Assembly (NCBI GenBank): GCA_013138705.1 | Contig: WTCF01000139.1 | Location: 1-14,618 of the forward strand | Direction: 5' to 3' | Length of the DNA stretch: 14,618 bases | DNA from: Deltaproteobacteria bacterium | GTDB lineage: Bacteria; Desulfobacterota; Dissulfuribacteria; Dissulfuribacterales; UBA3076 | In this document: one piece after another, positions 6,917 to 14,400 of the stretch | Layout: every line of letters begins with the position of its first letter | How positions within the stretch are numbered: the stretch's first letter is position 1 | Notes under the pieces: model-generated | The model's input: the letters and a program-made list of their open reading frames with translations, nothing else | Databases searched by the model: none | Told to the model about the DNA's origin: nothing | Program-made: the position numbers and the translations under genes

Positions 6917-8617
6917 TCAAACGAGCAACATCTCAGTTGTAGCCTTTCCGGCCGGGACCATTGGGAATACCCCTTCTTCGCGGGCTATAGCAAATTCCAT
7001 AATCGCCAGACCTTCCGCTTCAAGACCCTTGCTGAGCACATCATCGACCTCTTCCGGCTTGGTTGCTCTAAACCCCTTGGCCCCATAAGCCTCAGCCAGT
7101 TTCACAAAATCCGGGGTCATTTCAAACTCAGTAGCTGCATACCGACGATCATAGAACAGCTCCTGCCATTGTCTAACCATGCCGAGAAACTGGTTGTTCA
7201 GAATGACTATTTTCACAGGCAGGCGTTGCTCCATGGCGGTCGCCATCTCCTGAATATTCATCTGTATACTGCCGTCACCGGCTACATCCACCACCAGCTT
7301 GTCAGGGAAGGCCATCTGGGCCCCAATAGCTGCAGGAAATCCATAACCCATGGTTCCAAGGCCGCCGGAAGTCAGGAGGGTCCGTGGCTCGTCGAATTTG
7401 TAGAACTGGGCGGTCCACATTTGGTTCTGACCGACCTCTGTAGTAATGATAGCCCGTCCCTTTGTCATCTCATACAGCTTTTCAATGACATTCTGGGGCT
7501 TGATAACGCCAGGCTCCTCTTTATATGTAAGGGGATGGCGTTTTTTCCATGCATCAAGCTGCTGCAACCAAGCCTGGTGTTGGTCCATCCAGGCTTCAGC
7601 AGGGCGGCCGGCATCATTTACGGCGTCCAACAGCTTCTTCAGTACCCTCTTGCAATCACCCACTATTGGCACATCCACCTTTACGTTTTTCTGAATAGAT
7701 GTAGGATCTATGTCCAGGTGAATTATCTTGGCCAGCGGGGCAAATGCCTCGATTTTTCCGGTAACCCTGTCGTCAAAGCGGGCGCCCACGGCAATGATGA
7801 GATCACTGTTTGCCATGGCCATGTTGGCAGAGTATGTACCGTGCATGCCCAGCATACCCAGGCTCAGCTCGTGGGTGCCGGGAAATCCGCCAAGCCCCAT
7901 CAAAGTCATGGTTACCGGAATATGCATCGCTTTAGCAAGTGCCCTGAGTTCCTTATGCGCATTGGAGATGATTACTCCGCCACCTGCGTAAATAACAGGC
8001 CGCTTTGCCTTTTCAATTAACCTGTAGGCCCGCTCAATCTGTTTGCCGTGAGGCTCGATTACAGGATTATATGAACGGAGCTTTATCTCCTGAGGATAGT
8101 CAAACTCGGCCTTGCCGTTCTGAACATCCTTGGGAAGATCTACAAGGACCGGACCCGGCCGGCCTGATCTAGCAATATAAAAGGCTTCCTTAAGGACCTG
8201 AGGAAGGTCCTTGACGTCTTTAACAAGGTAATTGTGCTTTGTGCAAGGACGTGTAATGCCTACGATATCCACTTCCTGAAAGGCGTCATTACCAATCAGG
8301 GCAGTAGGTACCTGACCGGTAAATACAACTATGGGAACTGAGTCCATATTTGCTGTTGCTATACCTGTAACAGTGTTGGTGGCCCCCGGACCTGACGTGG
8401 CCACGCACACTCCCACCTTTCCGGAAGCCCTGGCATAACCATCGGCAGCATGGGCCGCTCCTTGCTCATGTCGGACCAAGACGTGCTTTATGGTGCCGTC
8501 TTTTTCCAAGGTATCGTAGAAATCTATAATAGCCCCGCCGGGAAAGCCAAAGATAACATCGACACCTTCCCGCTTGAGGGCCTCTACGACCATTTGTTTT
8601 CCGGTCATCTTTGCCAT
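6917..8617 (-). CDS. ilvB: Acetolactate synthase large (catalytic) subunit
   Basis: Thiamine diphosphate enzyme that joins two pyruvates to acetolactate, or pyruvate and 2-ketobutyrate to acetohydroxybutyrate, opening branched-chain amino acid synthesis. The 566 residues show the three-domain plan: N-terminal TPP pyrimidine domain with catalytic Glu51 in [15 protein letters not shown] and the SGPGATN loop; central FAD-binding domain (about 195-330) including [11 protein letters not shown]-terminal TPP pyrophosphate domain with the metal motif GDGS (447-450) closing at NN (474-475). The [10 protein letters not shown] segment after it is characteristic of biosynthetic acetohydroxy acid synthase rather than catabolic ALS or other TPP enzymes, as is the adjoining ilvN. 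ATG at 8617 with AGGGG about eight bases upstream. First gene of the ilv-leu run, behind a 241-base spacer. Confidence 0.97.
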   Translation of the reverse strand: MAKMTGKQMVVEALKREGVDVIFGFPGGAIIDFYDTLEKDGTIKHVLVRHEQGAAHAADGYARASGKVGVCVATSGPGATNTVTGIATANMDSVPIVVFTGQVPTALIGNDAFQEVDIVGITRPCTKHNYLVKDVKDLPQVLKEAFYIARSGRPGPVLVDLPKDVQNGKAEFDYPQEIKLRSYNPVIEPHGKQIERAYRLIEKAKRPVIYAGGGVIISNAHKELRALAKAMHIPVTMTLMGLGGFPGTHELSLGMLGMHGTYSANMAMANSDLIIAVGARFDDRVTGKIEAFAPLAKIIHLDIDPTSIQKNVKVDVPIVGDCKRVLKKLLDAVNDAGRPAEAWMDQHQAWLQQLDAWKKRHPLTYKEEPGVIKPQNVIEKLYEMTKGRAIITTEVGQNQMWTAQFYKFDEPRTLLTSGGLGTMGYGFPAAIGAQMAFPDKLVVDVAGDGSIQMNIQEMATAMEQRLPVKIVILNNQFLGMVRQWQELFYDRRYAATEFEMTPDFVKLAEAYGAKGFRATKPEEVDDVLSKGLEAEGLAIMEFAIAREEGVFPMVPAGKATTEMLLV

Positions 8618-8671
8618 GTACTTTACCCCTGTTAGTAATAGAATAGGTTAGGAGCTCAAGGTAGTTTTTGA

Positions 8672-8700
8672 AGCTTATTCCCCTGTTTTTACGTTGTCAA
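8672..8700 (-). promoter_or_regulatory. Candidate sigma-70-type promoter for the ilv-leu operon
   Basis: On the minus strand a perfect -35 element TTGACA (8700-8695) is followed after 17 bases by TAAGCT (8677-8672), which keeps the three most conserved -10 positions (T1, A2, T6). An A/T-rich run at about 8701-8721 could act as an UP element. The expected start near 8665 would leave a leader of roughly 48 bases before ilvB. The -10 match is only partial, so this is a candidate. Confidence 0.45.
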
Positions 8701-8740
8701 TAAAGTTAATCTTTTTTAGTCGGCTTTATCAACAAATAAT

Positions 8741-8767
8741 GCCCTCAGAACTTGCAGCTCTGAGGGC
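8741..8767 (-). terminator. Probable intrinsic terminator after rplQ
   Basis: A perfect 9-base-pair stem, GCCCTCAGA (8741-8749) against TCTGAGGGC (8759-8767), with a 9-base loop. On the minus-strand RNA it is followed by AUUAUUUGUU, a moderately U-rich tract, about 90 bases after the rplQ stop. The opposite strand has no comparable U-tract, so it would act on minus-strand transcription. The imperfect tract suggests leakage into the ilv genes. Confidence 0.6.
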
Positions 8768-8858
8768 AATCAACCTCATTTATGGCGTATTATACAACAC
8801 CAAATGCAATATATTTTTGTAAGCGTTCACGGGATTACAACGCCCGTTTTACCGCAAC

Positions 8859-9551
8859 CTACCGAACTGTATCTGTCTCTACGCCCTTTTTCTCCTCTTG
8901 CACTTCACCCTCTTTTGAATCAACATCTATCTCGGAAGTCTGATTGCCGGTAGATTCGGGCTTCTCGCTTGCCTCTGCTCCTATGGCTTCAACCCCGGTA
9001 GCGGATTTTTCCTCTACGATTTCCGCCTCAGCGACAGATGCCTCCTCACTGATTTGGGTTTCCTCAGCAGGGCCATCCTCCTCTTTCATGCTTTCCAGCT
9101 TATCAACAGACGGTTCCTGAGAAGCAGCCTGCGGTATCACGGATTCAGCAGATGCCATCTTTTGAGGCTTACGTTGAGGCTTGGGCTTCTCCAGGGATTC
9201 GGTGACCAGTTCCACAATAGACATCATGGCAGCGTCTCCCCTTCGTGGGCCTATCCTTACTATCCTGGTATAACCACCATTTCGATCGGCAAATTCCTGC
9301 CCCCACTCATCAAAAAGCTTCGAAACGACTTTGCGGTCACGTATGACTGAAAATGCCTGACGCCTTGCATGAAGACTCGATCTCTTTGCCAAAGTAACCA
9401 TTTTGTCAGCCACACGCCTGACCTCTTTGGCCCTTGGAACTGTTGTGACAATTCGACCATGCTCTAACAGCGATGTTACCATATTTCCGAGCATCGCCTT
9501 ACGATGAGCTGTCTTACACCCCAGCCTACATGTCCTTCTTCGGTGCCTCAT
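8859..9551 (-). CDS. rplQ: Large ribosomal subunit protein bL17 with long acidic tail
   Basis: Residues 1-119 are a complete bL17, starting [20 protein letters not shown] and ending near [21 protein letters not shown]17 sits by the exit-tunnel side of the 50S subunit. Normal bL17 is roughly 115-130 residues, so the 230-residue product has about 111 extra. The extension (120-230) begins with a basic [10 protein letters not shown] segment, then turns acidic: residues 151-230 hold 25 Asp/Glu against 8 Lys/Arg, with no Cys, Phe, Trp or Tyr in the whole extension. It is probably disordered. ATG at 9551 overlaps the rpoA stop by one base (TAATG), so translation is coupled. It is last in the ribosomal operon. 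The function of the tail is unknown. Confidence 0.96.
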   Translation of the reverse strand: MRHRRRTCRLGCKTAHRKAMLGNMVTSLLEHGRIVTTVPRAKEVRRVADKMVTLAKRSSLHARRQAFSVIRDRKVVSKLFDEWGQEFADRNGGYTRIVRIGPRRGDAAMMSIVELVTESLEKPKPQRKPQKMASAESVIPQAASQEPSVDKLESMKEEDGPAEETQISEEASVAEAEIVEEKSATGVEAIGAEASEKPESTGNQTSEIDVDSKEGEVQEEKKGVETDTVR

Positions 9552-10600
9552 TACTCATCACCTTCTTCTTTTTCAGTATTTTTTTCCTCATCTGTTTTCT
9601 CAGGCGGATTCCATCCCTGAAGCTTCATCCCCAGCTGTAATCCCATGCCATCGAGGTTTCCCTGAATTTCTTGCAAAGATTTTCGGCCAAAATTTTTTGT
9701 CTTGAGCATCTCTTGCTCTGACTTTTGTACCAGCTCACCAATGTAGTAGATATTTGCGTTTTTAAGGCAATTGGCCGAGCGTACAGAAAATTCCAGTTCA
9801 TCAATTTTTCGGTTCAGATATTCGAGTTTGCCTTCAAAGTCAGAAGAGAGCTTTTCCTCTTCGGACTCCTCCTTCTCGTCAAAGTTAATAAACACCGTAA
9901 ATTGATCCTTCAGAATCTTTGCGGCATAAGCTATGGCGTCCTCAGGAAGGACTGTACCATCGGTCAAGACCTCCATGGTCAACTTGTCATAGTCGGTCAT
10001 CTGGCCAACACGGGCTTTGGTAACAACAAAATTGACCTTCTGCACCGGCGAAAACAGAGCATCTATAGCTATAGTACCTATGGGATGATCAGGGTCCTTA
10101 TTGCTTTCAGCAGAGACGTATCCCTTGCCCCATTTAGCCATCATTTCCATCCGTAGTTCTCCATCTTCCGTCAATGTGGCAATATGATGATCAGGATTCA
10201 GCACCTCAACTCCACCATGTGGAGCAATTAAATCTTCGGCACGCACTTCTCCAGGCCTTTGCTTTTCCAATATCAGGATCTTTTCTTCATCCTTGAAAAT
10301 TTTCAGGCGCACACCCTTCAGATTAAGAATAATATCTGTTACGTCTTCAATTACTCCTGGTATGGTTCCCAGTTCGTGCAATACACCTTCTATTTTTACG
10401 GAAACAATCGCAGCCCCTTGTAGAGAAGACAAGAGCACACGTCGCAAGGAGTTACCCAGTGTGGTGCCATAGCCTCTCTCCAGAGGCTCACAACTGAATT
10501 TGCCATAAAAGCTTGTGTGTGTTGCGCTATTAACTTCCAGCCTCTTGGGACGAATTAATTCCCGCCAGTTGCGATAGTATGGAGTCTGTTCAGCAGTCAT
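9551..10600 (-). CDS. rpoA: DNA-directed RNA polymerase subunit alpha
   Basis: Alpha subunit of RNA polymerase; its N-terminal domain dimerises and scaffolds beta and beta', its C-terminal domain contacts UP elements and activators. The 349-residue protein shows [14 protein letters not shown] near the start and [18 protein letters not shown] (45-62) of the assembly domain, then a charged linker rich in Glu (about 238-250), then the C-terminal domain (about 262-325) with [13 protein letters not shown], where Arg274 matches the DNA-contacting Arg265 of E. coli, and [10 protein letters not shown]. The last 16 residues are acidic ([16 protein letters not shown]). ATG at 10600 is fixed by an in-frame stop four codons upstream, yet no good Shine-Dalgarno sequence is visible. 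It lies 86 bases after rpsD and overlaps rplQ by one base. Confidence 0.97.
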   Translation of the reverse strand: MTAEQTPYYRNWRELIRPKRLEVNSATHTSFYGKFSCEPLERGYGTTLGNSLRRVLLSSLQGAAIVSVKIEGVLHELGTIPGVIEDVTDIILNLKGVRLKIFKDEEKILILEKQRPGEVRAEDLIAPHGGVEVLNPDHHIATLTEDGELRMEMMAKWGKGYVSAESNKDPDHPIGTIAIDALFSPVQKVNFVVTKARVGQMTDYDKLTMEVLTDGTVLPEDAIAYAAKILKDQFTVFINFDEKEESEEEKLSSDFEGKLEYLNRKIDELEFSVRSANCLKNANIYYIGELVQKSEQEMLKTKNFGRKSLQEIQGNLDGMGLQLGMKLQGWNPPEKTDEEKNTEKEEGDE

Positions 10601-10650
10601 ATTGTCTATCTAAGCCTCTTGAACTCCGGATATAATTCAATTCTTTTGCT

Positions 10651-10665
10651 CTAGAGTATCTCTAG
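10651..10665 (-). other. Short hairpin in the rpsD-rpoA spacer
   Basis: CTAGAG (10651-10656) and CTCTAG (10660-10665) form a perfect 6-base-pair stem around a 3-base loop, in the 86-base gap between the rpsD stop and rpoA. There is no following U-tract, so it is not an intrinsic terminator. It might be an RNA processing or stabilising element, or chance. Confidence 0.3.
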
Positions 10666-10686
10666 GGTCAGCAGTGTTACAGGTTA

Positions 10687-11313
10687 TTACTTAGAGTAGA
10701 ATTCAACTATTAGCTGTTCCTGAATTGGCATAGTTATGTGTCCTCGTTCAGGCATTGCCTTCACTGTCCCCTGCAACTTATCCTCATCCAGTTCCAGCCA
10801 CTCAGGCACACCCCTGCGGGCAATTGCCCCCATCGCCTGTTTCAGGGGAGCTATAGATTTGCTCTTCTCTGTTACTTTGATTTCGTCTCCCAGCTTTACC
10901 AAAAAAGACGGTATGTCCACTTTTTTCCCATTTATGATGAAATGTCCATGACGGACTAACTGACGGGCCTGTGATCTGGACTCAGCAAAGCCAAGGCGAT
11001 AAACTACGCCGTCAAGACGTCTTTCCAGGAGTACTAGAAGATTAGTACCGGTGACCCCCTTTTGACGATCAGCTTTATCAAAATAACTCCTGAATTGTGC
11101 CTCCTGTAATCCATACATACGCCGAACCCGCTGTTTTTCTCTCAACCGAATCCCATAGTCAGAAACTTTTATCCGGCCCTGTCCATGTTCTCCCGGCACA
11201 TAACTGCGTTTTTCAAAGGCACACTTATCTGAATAACACCTGTCTCCCTTAAGAAAAAGTTTGCAACCCTCTCTGCGACACAAGCGACATCGTGGTCCTG
11301 TATATCTAGCCAA
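10687..11313 (-). CDS. rpsD: Small ribosomal subunit protein uS4, zinc-binding form
   Basis: uS4 is a primary 16S rRNA binder that nucleates 30S assembly and in many bacteria represses its own operon. The 208-residue protein has an N-terminal segment with Cys9, Cys12, Cys26 and Cys31, the zinc-binding (C+) variant, followed by [12 protein letters not shown], and an S4 RNA-binding domain (about 98-160) with [27 protein letters not shown] split over residues 92-118. The start is TTG at 11313, supported by GGAGG seven bases upstream and by the standard MARYTGP N-terminus. It sits 61 bases after rpsK, within the rpsM-rpsK-rpsD-rpoA-rplQ order known from the alpha operon. Confidence 0.97.
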   Translation of the reverse strand: MARYTGPRCRLCRREGCKLFLKGDRCYSDKCAFEKRSYVPGEHGQGRIKVSDYGIRLREKQRVRRMYGLQEAQFRSYFDKADRQKGVTGTNLLVLLERRLDGVVYRLGFAESRSQARQLVRHGHFIINGKKVDIPSFLVKLGDEIKVTEKSKSIAPLKQAMGAIARRGVPEWLELDEDKLQGTVKAMPERGHITMPIQEQLIVEFYSK

Positions 11314-11374
11314 AATACTTCCTCCGGTAACTTGGAAACATATAAATAAGCCTACTGAATACTCTGATGCAGTC

Positions 11375-11761
11375 CTATACTCTTCGTCTCTTTGGAGATC
11401 TGCAACCGTTATGGGGTATTGATGTTACGTCTCGAATAACTGAGATTTTAAATCCTGCTATTTGGAGGGCCCGCACTGCTGCCTCTCTTCCTGAACCTGG
11501 TCCCTTGAGATGTACTTCAACACTTCTCATGCCATGGTCTGCTGCTTTTCTTACAGCGTTTTCAGCCGCTACCTGGGCGGCAAACGGAGTGCCTTTCCTC
11601 GAACCCTTAAAACCCTGGGTCCCTGCACTTGCCCAGGAAATTGTATTCCCCTGTTTATCAGTTATATTTATTATAGTATTGTTAAAAGTAGATCGTATGT
11701 GCACAATACCTTCCGGCACATTCTTCTTTTCTTTTCGGCCACCTCTTCTCGGTGATGCCAT
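11375..11761 (-). CDS. rpsK: Small ribosomal subunit protein uS11
   Basis: uS11 forms part of the 30S platform near the mRNA exit, beside S7 and S18. The 128-residue protein has normal length and the family landmarks: a basic N-terminus ([14 protein letters not shown]), [17 protein letters not shown] (20-36), [20 protein letters not shown] (43-62) and the C-terminal [23 protein letters not shown] at 11761 with GGAG four bases upstream, 19 bases after the rpsM stop. The ATAxTPxxHNGCR-type tail, here [11 protein letters not shown], is nearly invariant in bacteria. Nothing unusual was seen. Confidence 0.97.
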   Translation of the reverse strand: MASPRRGGRKEKKNVPEGIVHIRSTFNNTIINITDKQGNTISWASAGTQGFKGSRKGTPFAAQVAAENAVRKAADHGMRSVEVHLKGPGSGREAAVRALQIAGFKISVIRDVTSIPHNGCRSPKRRRV

Positions 11762-11780
11762 ATTACTCCGCCCTCCGTTA

Positions 11781-12155
11781 CTAAATTCTTCTCTTCTTTT
11801 TGACTACTGAGCGCCTGGGTCCCTTTCGTGTACGAGCATTTGTTTTGGTGCGCTGTCCATTAACCGGAAGTCCTCTACGATGTCTAAGTCCCCGATAACT
11901 GCCAAAATCCATCAATCGCTTGATGTTCAATGACACCTCTCTGCGAAGATCTCCCTCCACTTTATAATCGGCATCGATAATCTTCCGTAGCGACGTGATA
12001 TCTTGATCCGTCAAATCATCGGATTTTTTGTTTCTGTCAATTTCTGCCTTATCCAGAATTTGTTGGGCAGTTGTACGTCCAATCCCATAAACATACGTGA
12101 GCGCAATCTCCAACCTCTTATTCTTTGGCAGTTCAACGCCTGCAATTCTTGCCAC
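11781..12155 (-). CDS. rpsM: Small ribosomal subunit protein uS13
   Basis: uS13 sits in the head of the 30S subunit and bridges to the 50S subunit and the P-site tRNA. The 124-residue protein shows [19 protein letters not shown] at the N-terminus, the helix-two-turn-helix with [11 protein letters not shown] (25-35), and the basic C-terminal tail with [20 protein letters not shown] (92-111) and [11 protein letters not shown] that reaches the tRNA. The start is GTG at 12155, supported by GGGGG seven bases upstream and by the invariant N-terminus. It follows rpmJ by 15 bases, as in many alpha operons. Confidence 0.97.
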   Translation of the reverse strand: MARIAGVELPKNKRLEIALTYVYGIGRTTAQQILDKAEIDRNKKSDDLTDQDITSLRKIIDADYKVEGDLRREVSLNIKRLMDFGSYRGLRHRRGLPVNGQRTKTNARTRKGPRRSVVKKKRRI

Positions 12156-12170
12156 AGATCAACCCCCTAG

Positions 12171-12284
12171 CTATCCTTGTCGCTGTTTGTGCCTTGGATT
12201 TTTGCAAAGCACTCGCAGTATGCCTCTGCGTCGGATTATTTTGCAGTCCTTACAACGACGTCTGATTGATGCTTTAACCTTCAT
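12171..12284 (-). CDS. rpmJ: Large ribosomal subunit protein bL36 (zinc-binding form)
   Basis: A 37-residue protein translated directly from the minus strand, beginning [20 protein letters not shown] and ending NPRHKQRQG, then TAG. It has the zinc ribbon Cys11, Cys14, Cys27 and His32 that marks the C+ type of bL36, a small protein bound to 23S rRNA in the 50S subunit. ATG at 12284 with AGAGG about eight bases upstream. It lies between infA and rpsM, the usual site, and begins just after the stem-loop at 12308-12351. Length and motif fit the family exactly. Confidence 0.96.
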   Translation of the reverse strand: MKVKASIRRRCKDCKIIRRRGILRVLCKNPRHKQRQG

Positions 12285-12307
12285 GGCATATTCCTCTTCG
12301 CTCTTTC

Positions 12308-12351
12308 GGACCAGGATTAAATCTTTTCTGCAACTGAGATTTACCTGGCCC
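12308..12351 (-). other. Long stem-loop at the infA end, upstream of rpmJ
   Basis: On the minus-strand RNA the 5' arm is GGGCCAGGTAAATCT (12351-12337) and the 3' arm is AGATTTA (12324-12318), a two-base bulge AT (12317-12316), then CCTGGTCC (12315-12308). This makes 7 plus 8 base pairs including one G-U, with a 12-base loop (12325-12336). The infA stop codon lies inside the 5' arm, and the 3' arm ends about 23 bases before the rpmJ start. There is no U-tract after it, so an intrinsic terminator is unlikely. A role in mRNA processing or autoregulation is conceivable but not shown. Confidence 0.6.
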
Positions 12352-12559
12352 TATATACAACACGGCCCCTGGACAGGTCATAGGGCGACAGCTCTACGGT
12401 CACTGTATCACCAGGCAATATTTTTATATAGTGCATACGCATCTTACCTGAAATATGTGCAAGTACTTTGTGACCATTTTCAAGCTCAACGCGAAACATA
12501 GCATTGGGTAAGGTTTCAAGCACCTTTCCCTCAACCTGTATTGCATCTTCTTTGGACAT
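12341..12559 (-). CDS. infA: Translation initiation factor IF-1
   Basis: IF-1 binds the A site of the 30S subunit during initiation and helps IF-2 and IF-3. The 72-residue protein is a single OB-fold, with the family sequence [20 protein letters not shown] (1-20), the [20 protein letters not shown] stretch (29-48) and [19 protein letters not shown] toward the end. Length is exactly standard. ATG at 12559 with AAAGG about nine bases upstream; 31 bases after the secY stop. The last codons and stop are part of the stem-loop at 12308-12351. In many relatives adk and map stand between secY and infA; here they do not. Confidence 0.97.
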   Translation of the reverse strand: MSKEDAIQVEGKVLETLPNAMFRVELENGHKVLAHISGKMRMHYIKILPGDTVTVELSPYDLSRGRVVYRAR

Positions 12560-12590
12560 CTAATTTACCTTTGTTCCTTTTGCATTCACT

Positions 12591-13898
12591 CTACCTTCTT
12601 CCCTTCAGCTTGGCCCCCTTCATAAACCCTTCGTAGCTCCTGGTGATAAGATGGGATTCAATTTGAGCCATGGTATCCATTCCCACACCTACAACAATCA
12701 GAAGGGCCGTTCCACCAAAATAAAAAGGCACATTTAACTTTGAAATCAATATACTTGGTAATACGCAAATCGCGGAAACATAAATAGCACCTATCAGAGT
12801 AATCCTGGTCAGAACCCTGTCAATATATTCAGAAGTACGCCTTCCTGGTCTGAGACCTGGGACATAACCCCCGTGCTTCTTCATATTATCTGCTATATCA
12901 ACCGGATTGAAGATCATGGCTGTATAAAAATAACAGAAAAAGATAATAGCCATTACAAAGATCGTCTCATAAAACAAACTTCCGGGTCTCAGACCCTGAG
13001 ATATACTCTGCATCCAGGGTACCTGGATAAAATTTGCTATGGTTGCAGGAAACATCATAATAGACGATGCAAAAATCGGTGGTATTACTCCTGCAGTATT
13101 CACTTTTAAAGGTAGATGGGTGCTCTGCCCTCCATATACCTTTCGTCCCACTACTCTCCTGGCGTATTGGACTGGAATACGCCTGTGGGACCGCTCCATA
13201 AAGCAGATAAATCCAATTACCGCCACCATCATCACTAAAAGAAATATAACTAGAGCCATGTGTATATCACCTGTACGCATCAGACTGAACGTGTCTATCA
13301 TGGCTGAAGGCATCCTGGCTACAATGCCGGCGAAGATAATCAGAGAAATACCATTACCAACACCTCTTTCCGTAATCTGCTCTCCGAGCCACATCAGAAA
13401 TACTGTCCCTGACATAAAGGTCAGAGCACTTAGGAGCCGAAAAGGCCAGCCGGGCTCTGCTACGACCGGAGCGCCACCCGGAGCTGTCAGACTCTCAAGA
13501 GTAATGGCTATTCCAAGCCCCTGAATAATGCTCAGGCCCACTGTACCATACCTGGTATACTGGCTGATCTTTTTTCTTCCTGCCTCACCTTCCTTTTTTA
13601 AGGCCTCAAGGTGCGGGATGGCTACTGTAAGGAGCTGAATAATGATGGAGGCGCTGATGTAAGGCATTATGCCCAAAGATAAAATGGACATATTCTCAAG
13701 CGCCCCGCCAGAAAACATATTGAACATACCAAACAGCGTCCCCTGGGCACGATCGAAAAAGGACGCCATGGCCGCGACATCAATACCAGGAGTAGGGATC
13801 TGGACTCCAACCCGATATACAGCCAGCATAAGCAACGTAAAACCAATGCGTTTACGCAGCTCCGGTATTTGGCCTATACCCCCTAATCCCTTAAACAA
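12591..13898 (-). CDS. secY: Protein translocase subunit SecY
   Basis: Central channel of the Sec translocon in the cytoplasmic membrane, working with SecE, SecG and SecA. The 435-residue length and ten hydrophobic segments match the family. Landmarks are RIGFTLLMLAVYRVGVQIPT (first membrane segment), the plug region after it, SILSLGIMPYISASIIIQLL (second segment), MERSHRRIPVQYARR on the long cytoplasmic loop, and the C-terminal loop GGYVPGLRPGRRTSEY that contacts SecA and the ribosome. The start is TTG at 13898, well supported by AGGAGG six bases upstream; it overlaps the rplO reading frame by eight bases, which suggests translational coupling. infA follows after 31 bases. Confidence 0.97.
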   Translation of the reverse strand: MFKGLGGIGQIPELRKRIGFTLLMLAVYRVGVQIPTPGIDVAAMASFFDRAQGTLFGMFNMFSGGALENMSILSLGIMPYISASIIIQLLTVAIPHLEALKKEGEAGRKKISQYTRYGTVGLSIIQGLGIAITLESLTAPGGAPVVAEPGWPFRLLSALTFMSGTVFLMWLGEQITERGVGNGISLIIFAGIVARMPSAMIDTFSLMRTGDIHMALVIFLLVMMVAVIGFICFMERSHRRIPVQYARRVVGRKVYGGQSTHLPLKVNTAGVIPPIFASSIMMFPATIANFIQVPWMQSISQGLRPGSLFYETIFVMAIIFFCYFYTAMIFNPVDIADNMKKHGGYVPGLRPGRRTSEYIDRVLTRITLIGAIYVSAICVLPSILISKLNVPFYFGGTALLIVVGVGMDTMAQIESHLITRSYEGFMKGAKLKGRR

Positions 13899-14364
13899 TA
13901 TTTGCCTCCTGGCCCCGGTCCGTAATGATCTCTATCCGTCCACCAGCAGTCTCTATTTTATTTTTAGCAGTTTCGCTGACCGCGTGGGCGCGAACCGTTA
14001 CCGGCTGCTGCATCTCTCCGTCACCTAATATTTTCAGGAGATGATGGCGCTTACCTACTAGTCCCAATGCTTTCAAAACGGCGATATCCACCACTCCTTC
14101 ATGCCTGATCTCTGACAGATCACCAATGTTCAATACGCCGTAGACCTTTCTGAAACGGTTCTTGAAACCCCGTTTCGGGAGCTTCCTATACAACGGCATC
14201 TGGCCGCCCTCGAATCCTGGACGAATACTACCGCCGGATCGGGATTTTTGGCCATTCTCACCCCGGCAAGCCGTTTTTCCATGTCCGGACCCCGGCCCTC
14301 TTCCAACGCGTTTTTTCGCGCGCTTGGATCCTGGATGAGGTCTTAATGAATCCAATGTAATCAT
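13891..14364 (-). CDS. rplO: Large ribosomal subunit protein uL15
   Basis: uL15 is a late-assembly protein of the 50S subunit that threads a long basic extension into 23S rRNA. The 157-residue protein is slightly longer than usual (about 145-150). The N-terminal extension carries LRPHPGSKRAKKRVGRGPGS (6-25), GHGKTACRGENGQKSRSGG and RPGFEGGQMPLYRKLPKRGF; the C-terminal globular part ends in VRAHAVSETAKNKIETAGGR and a short tail. ATG at 14364 with AGGAG about five to six bases upstream. It begins 36 bases after rpsE, leaving no room for rpmD, and overlaps secY by eight bases. Confidence 0.96.
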   Translation of the reverse strand: MITLDSLRPHPGSKRAKKRVGRGPGSGHGKTACRGENGQKSRSGGSIRPGFEGGQMPLYRKLPKRGFKNRFRKVYGVLNIGDLSEIRHEGVVDIAVLKALGLVGKRHHLLKILGDGEMQQPVTVRAHAVSETAKNKIETAGGRIEIITDRGQEANIV

Positions 14365-14400
14365 ACAGGCTCCTGATAAAGTTCTAAATTCTTCAATTCC

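Larger units (their letters stand above)
8618..8858. other. rplQ-ilvB spacer (operon boundary)
   Basis: A 241-base gap without a credible gene separates the ribosomal and the branched-chain operons. It holds, in transcription order, a weak hairpin shortly after the rplQ stop (ACGGG and CCCGT arms around 8831-8849), a stronger terminator-like hairpin at 8741-8767, and a candidate promoter at 8672-8700 with AT-rich sequence just upstream. I looked for a T-box (the conserved TGGNACCGCG core is absent) and for an attenuator after the candidate promoter; the leader of about 48 bases seems too short for one. Confidence 0.7.

Noticed and set aside
7169..8020. Plus-strand open frame of 283 codons opposite ilvB
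   Set aside because: It lies wholly antisense to the well-supported ilvB frame and its translation shows no recognisable domain; it is a shadow of ilvB codon composition.
8729..8779. A 16-codon minus-strand frame before ilvB (MRLIALRAASSEGIIC) as a leader peptide for ilv attenuation
   Set aside because: Leu and Ile codons are only slightly more common than expected, there is no Val, no ribosome binding site precedes it, and the frame runs through the terminator-like hairpin instead of preceding it.
8789..8794. Perfect TATAAT on the minus strand as a promoter
   Set aside because: No acceptable -35 element 16-18 bases upstream and no extended -10; RNA started here would run straight into the hairpin at 8741-8767.
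8618..8858. T-box riboswitch controlling ilvB
   Set aside because: The conserved TGGNACCGCG T-box core is not present on the minus strand of the spacer.
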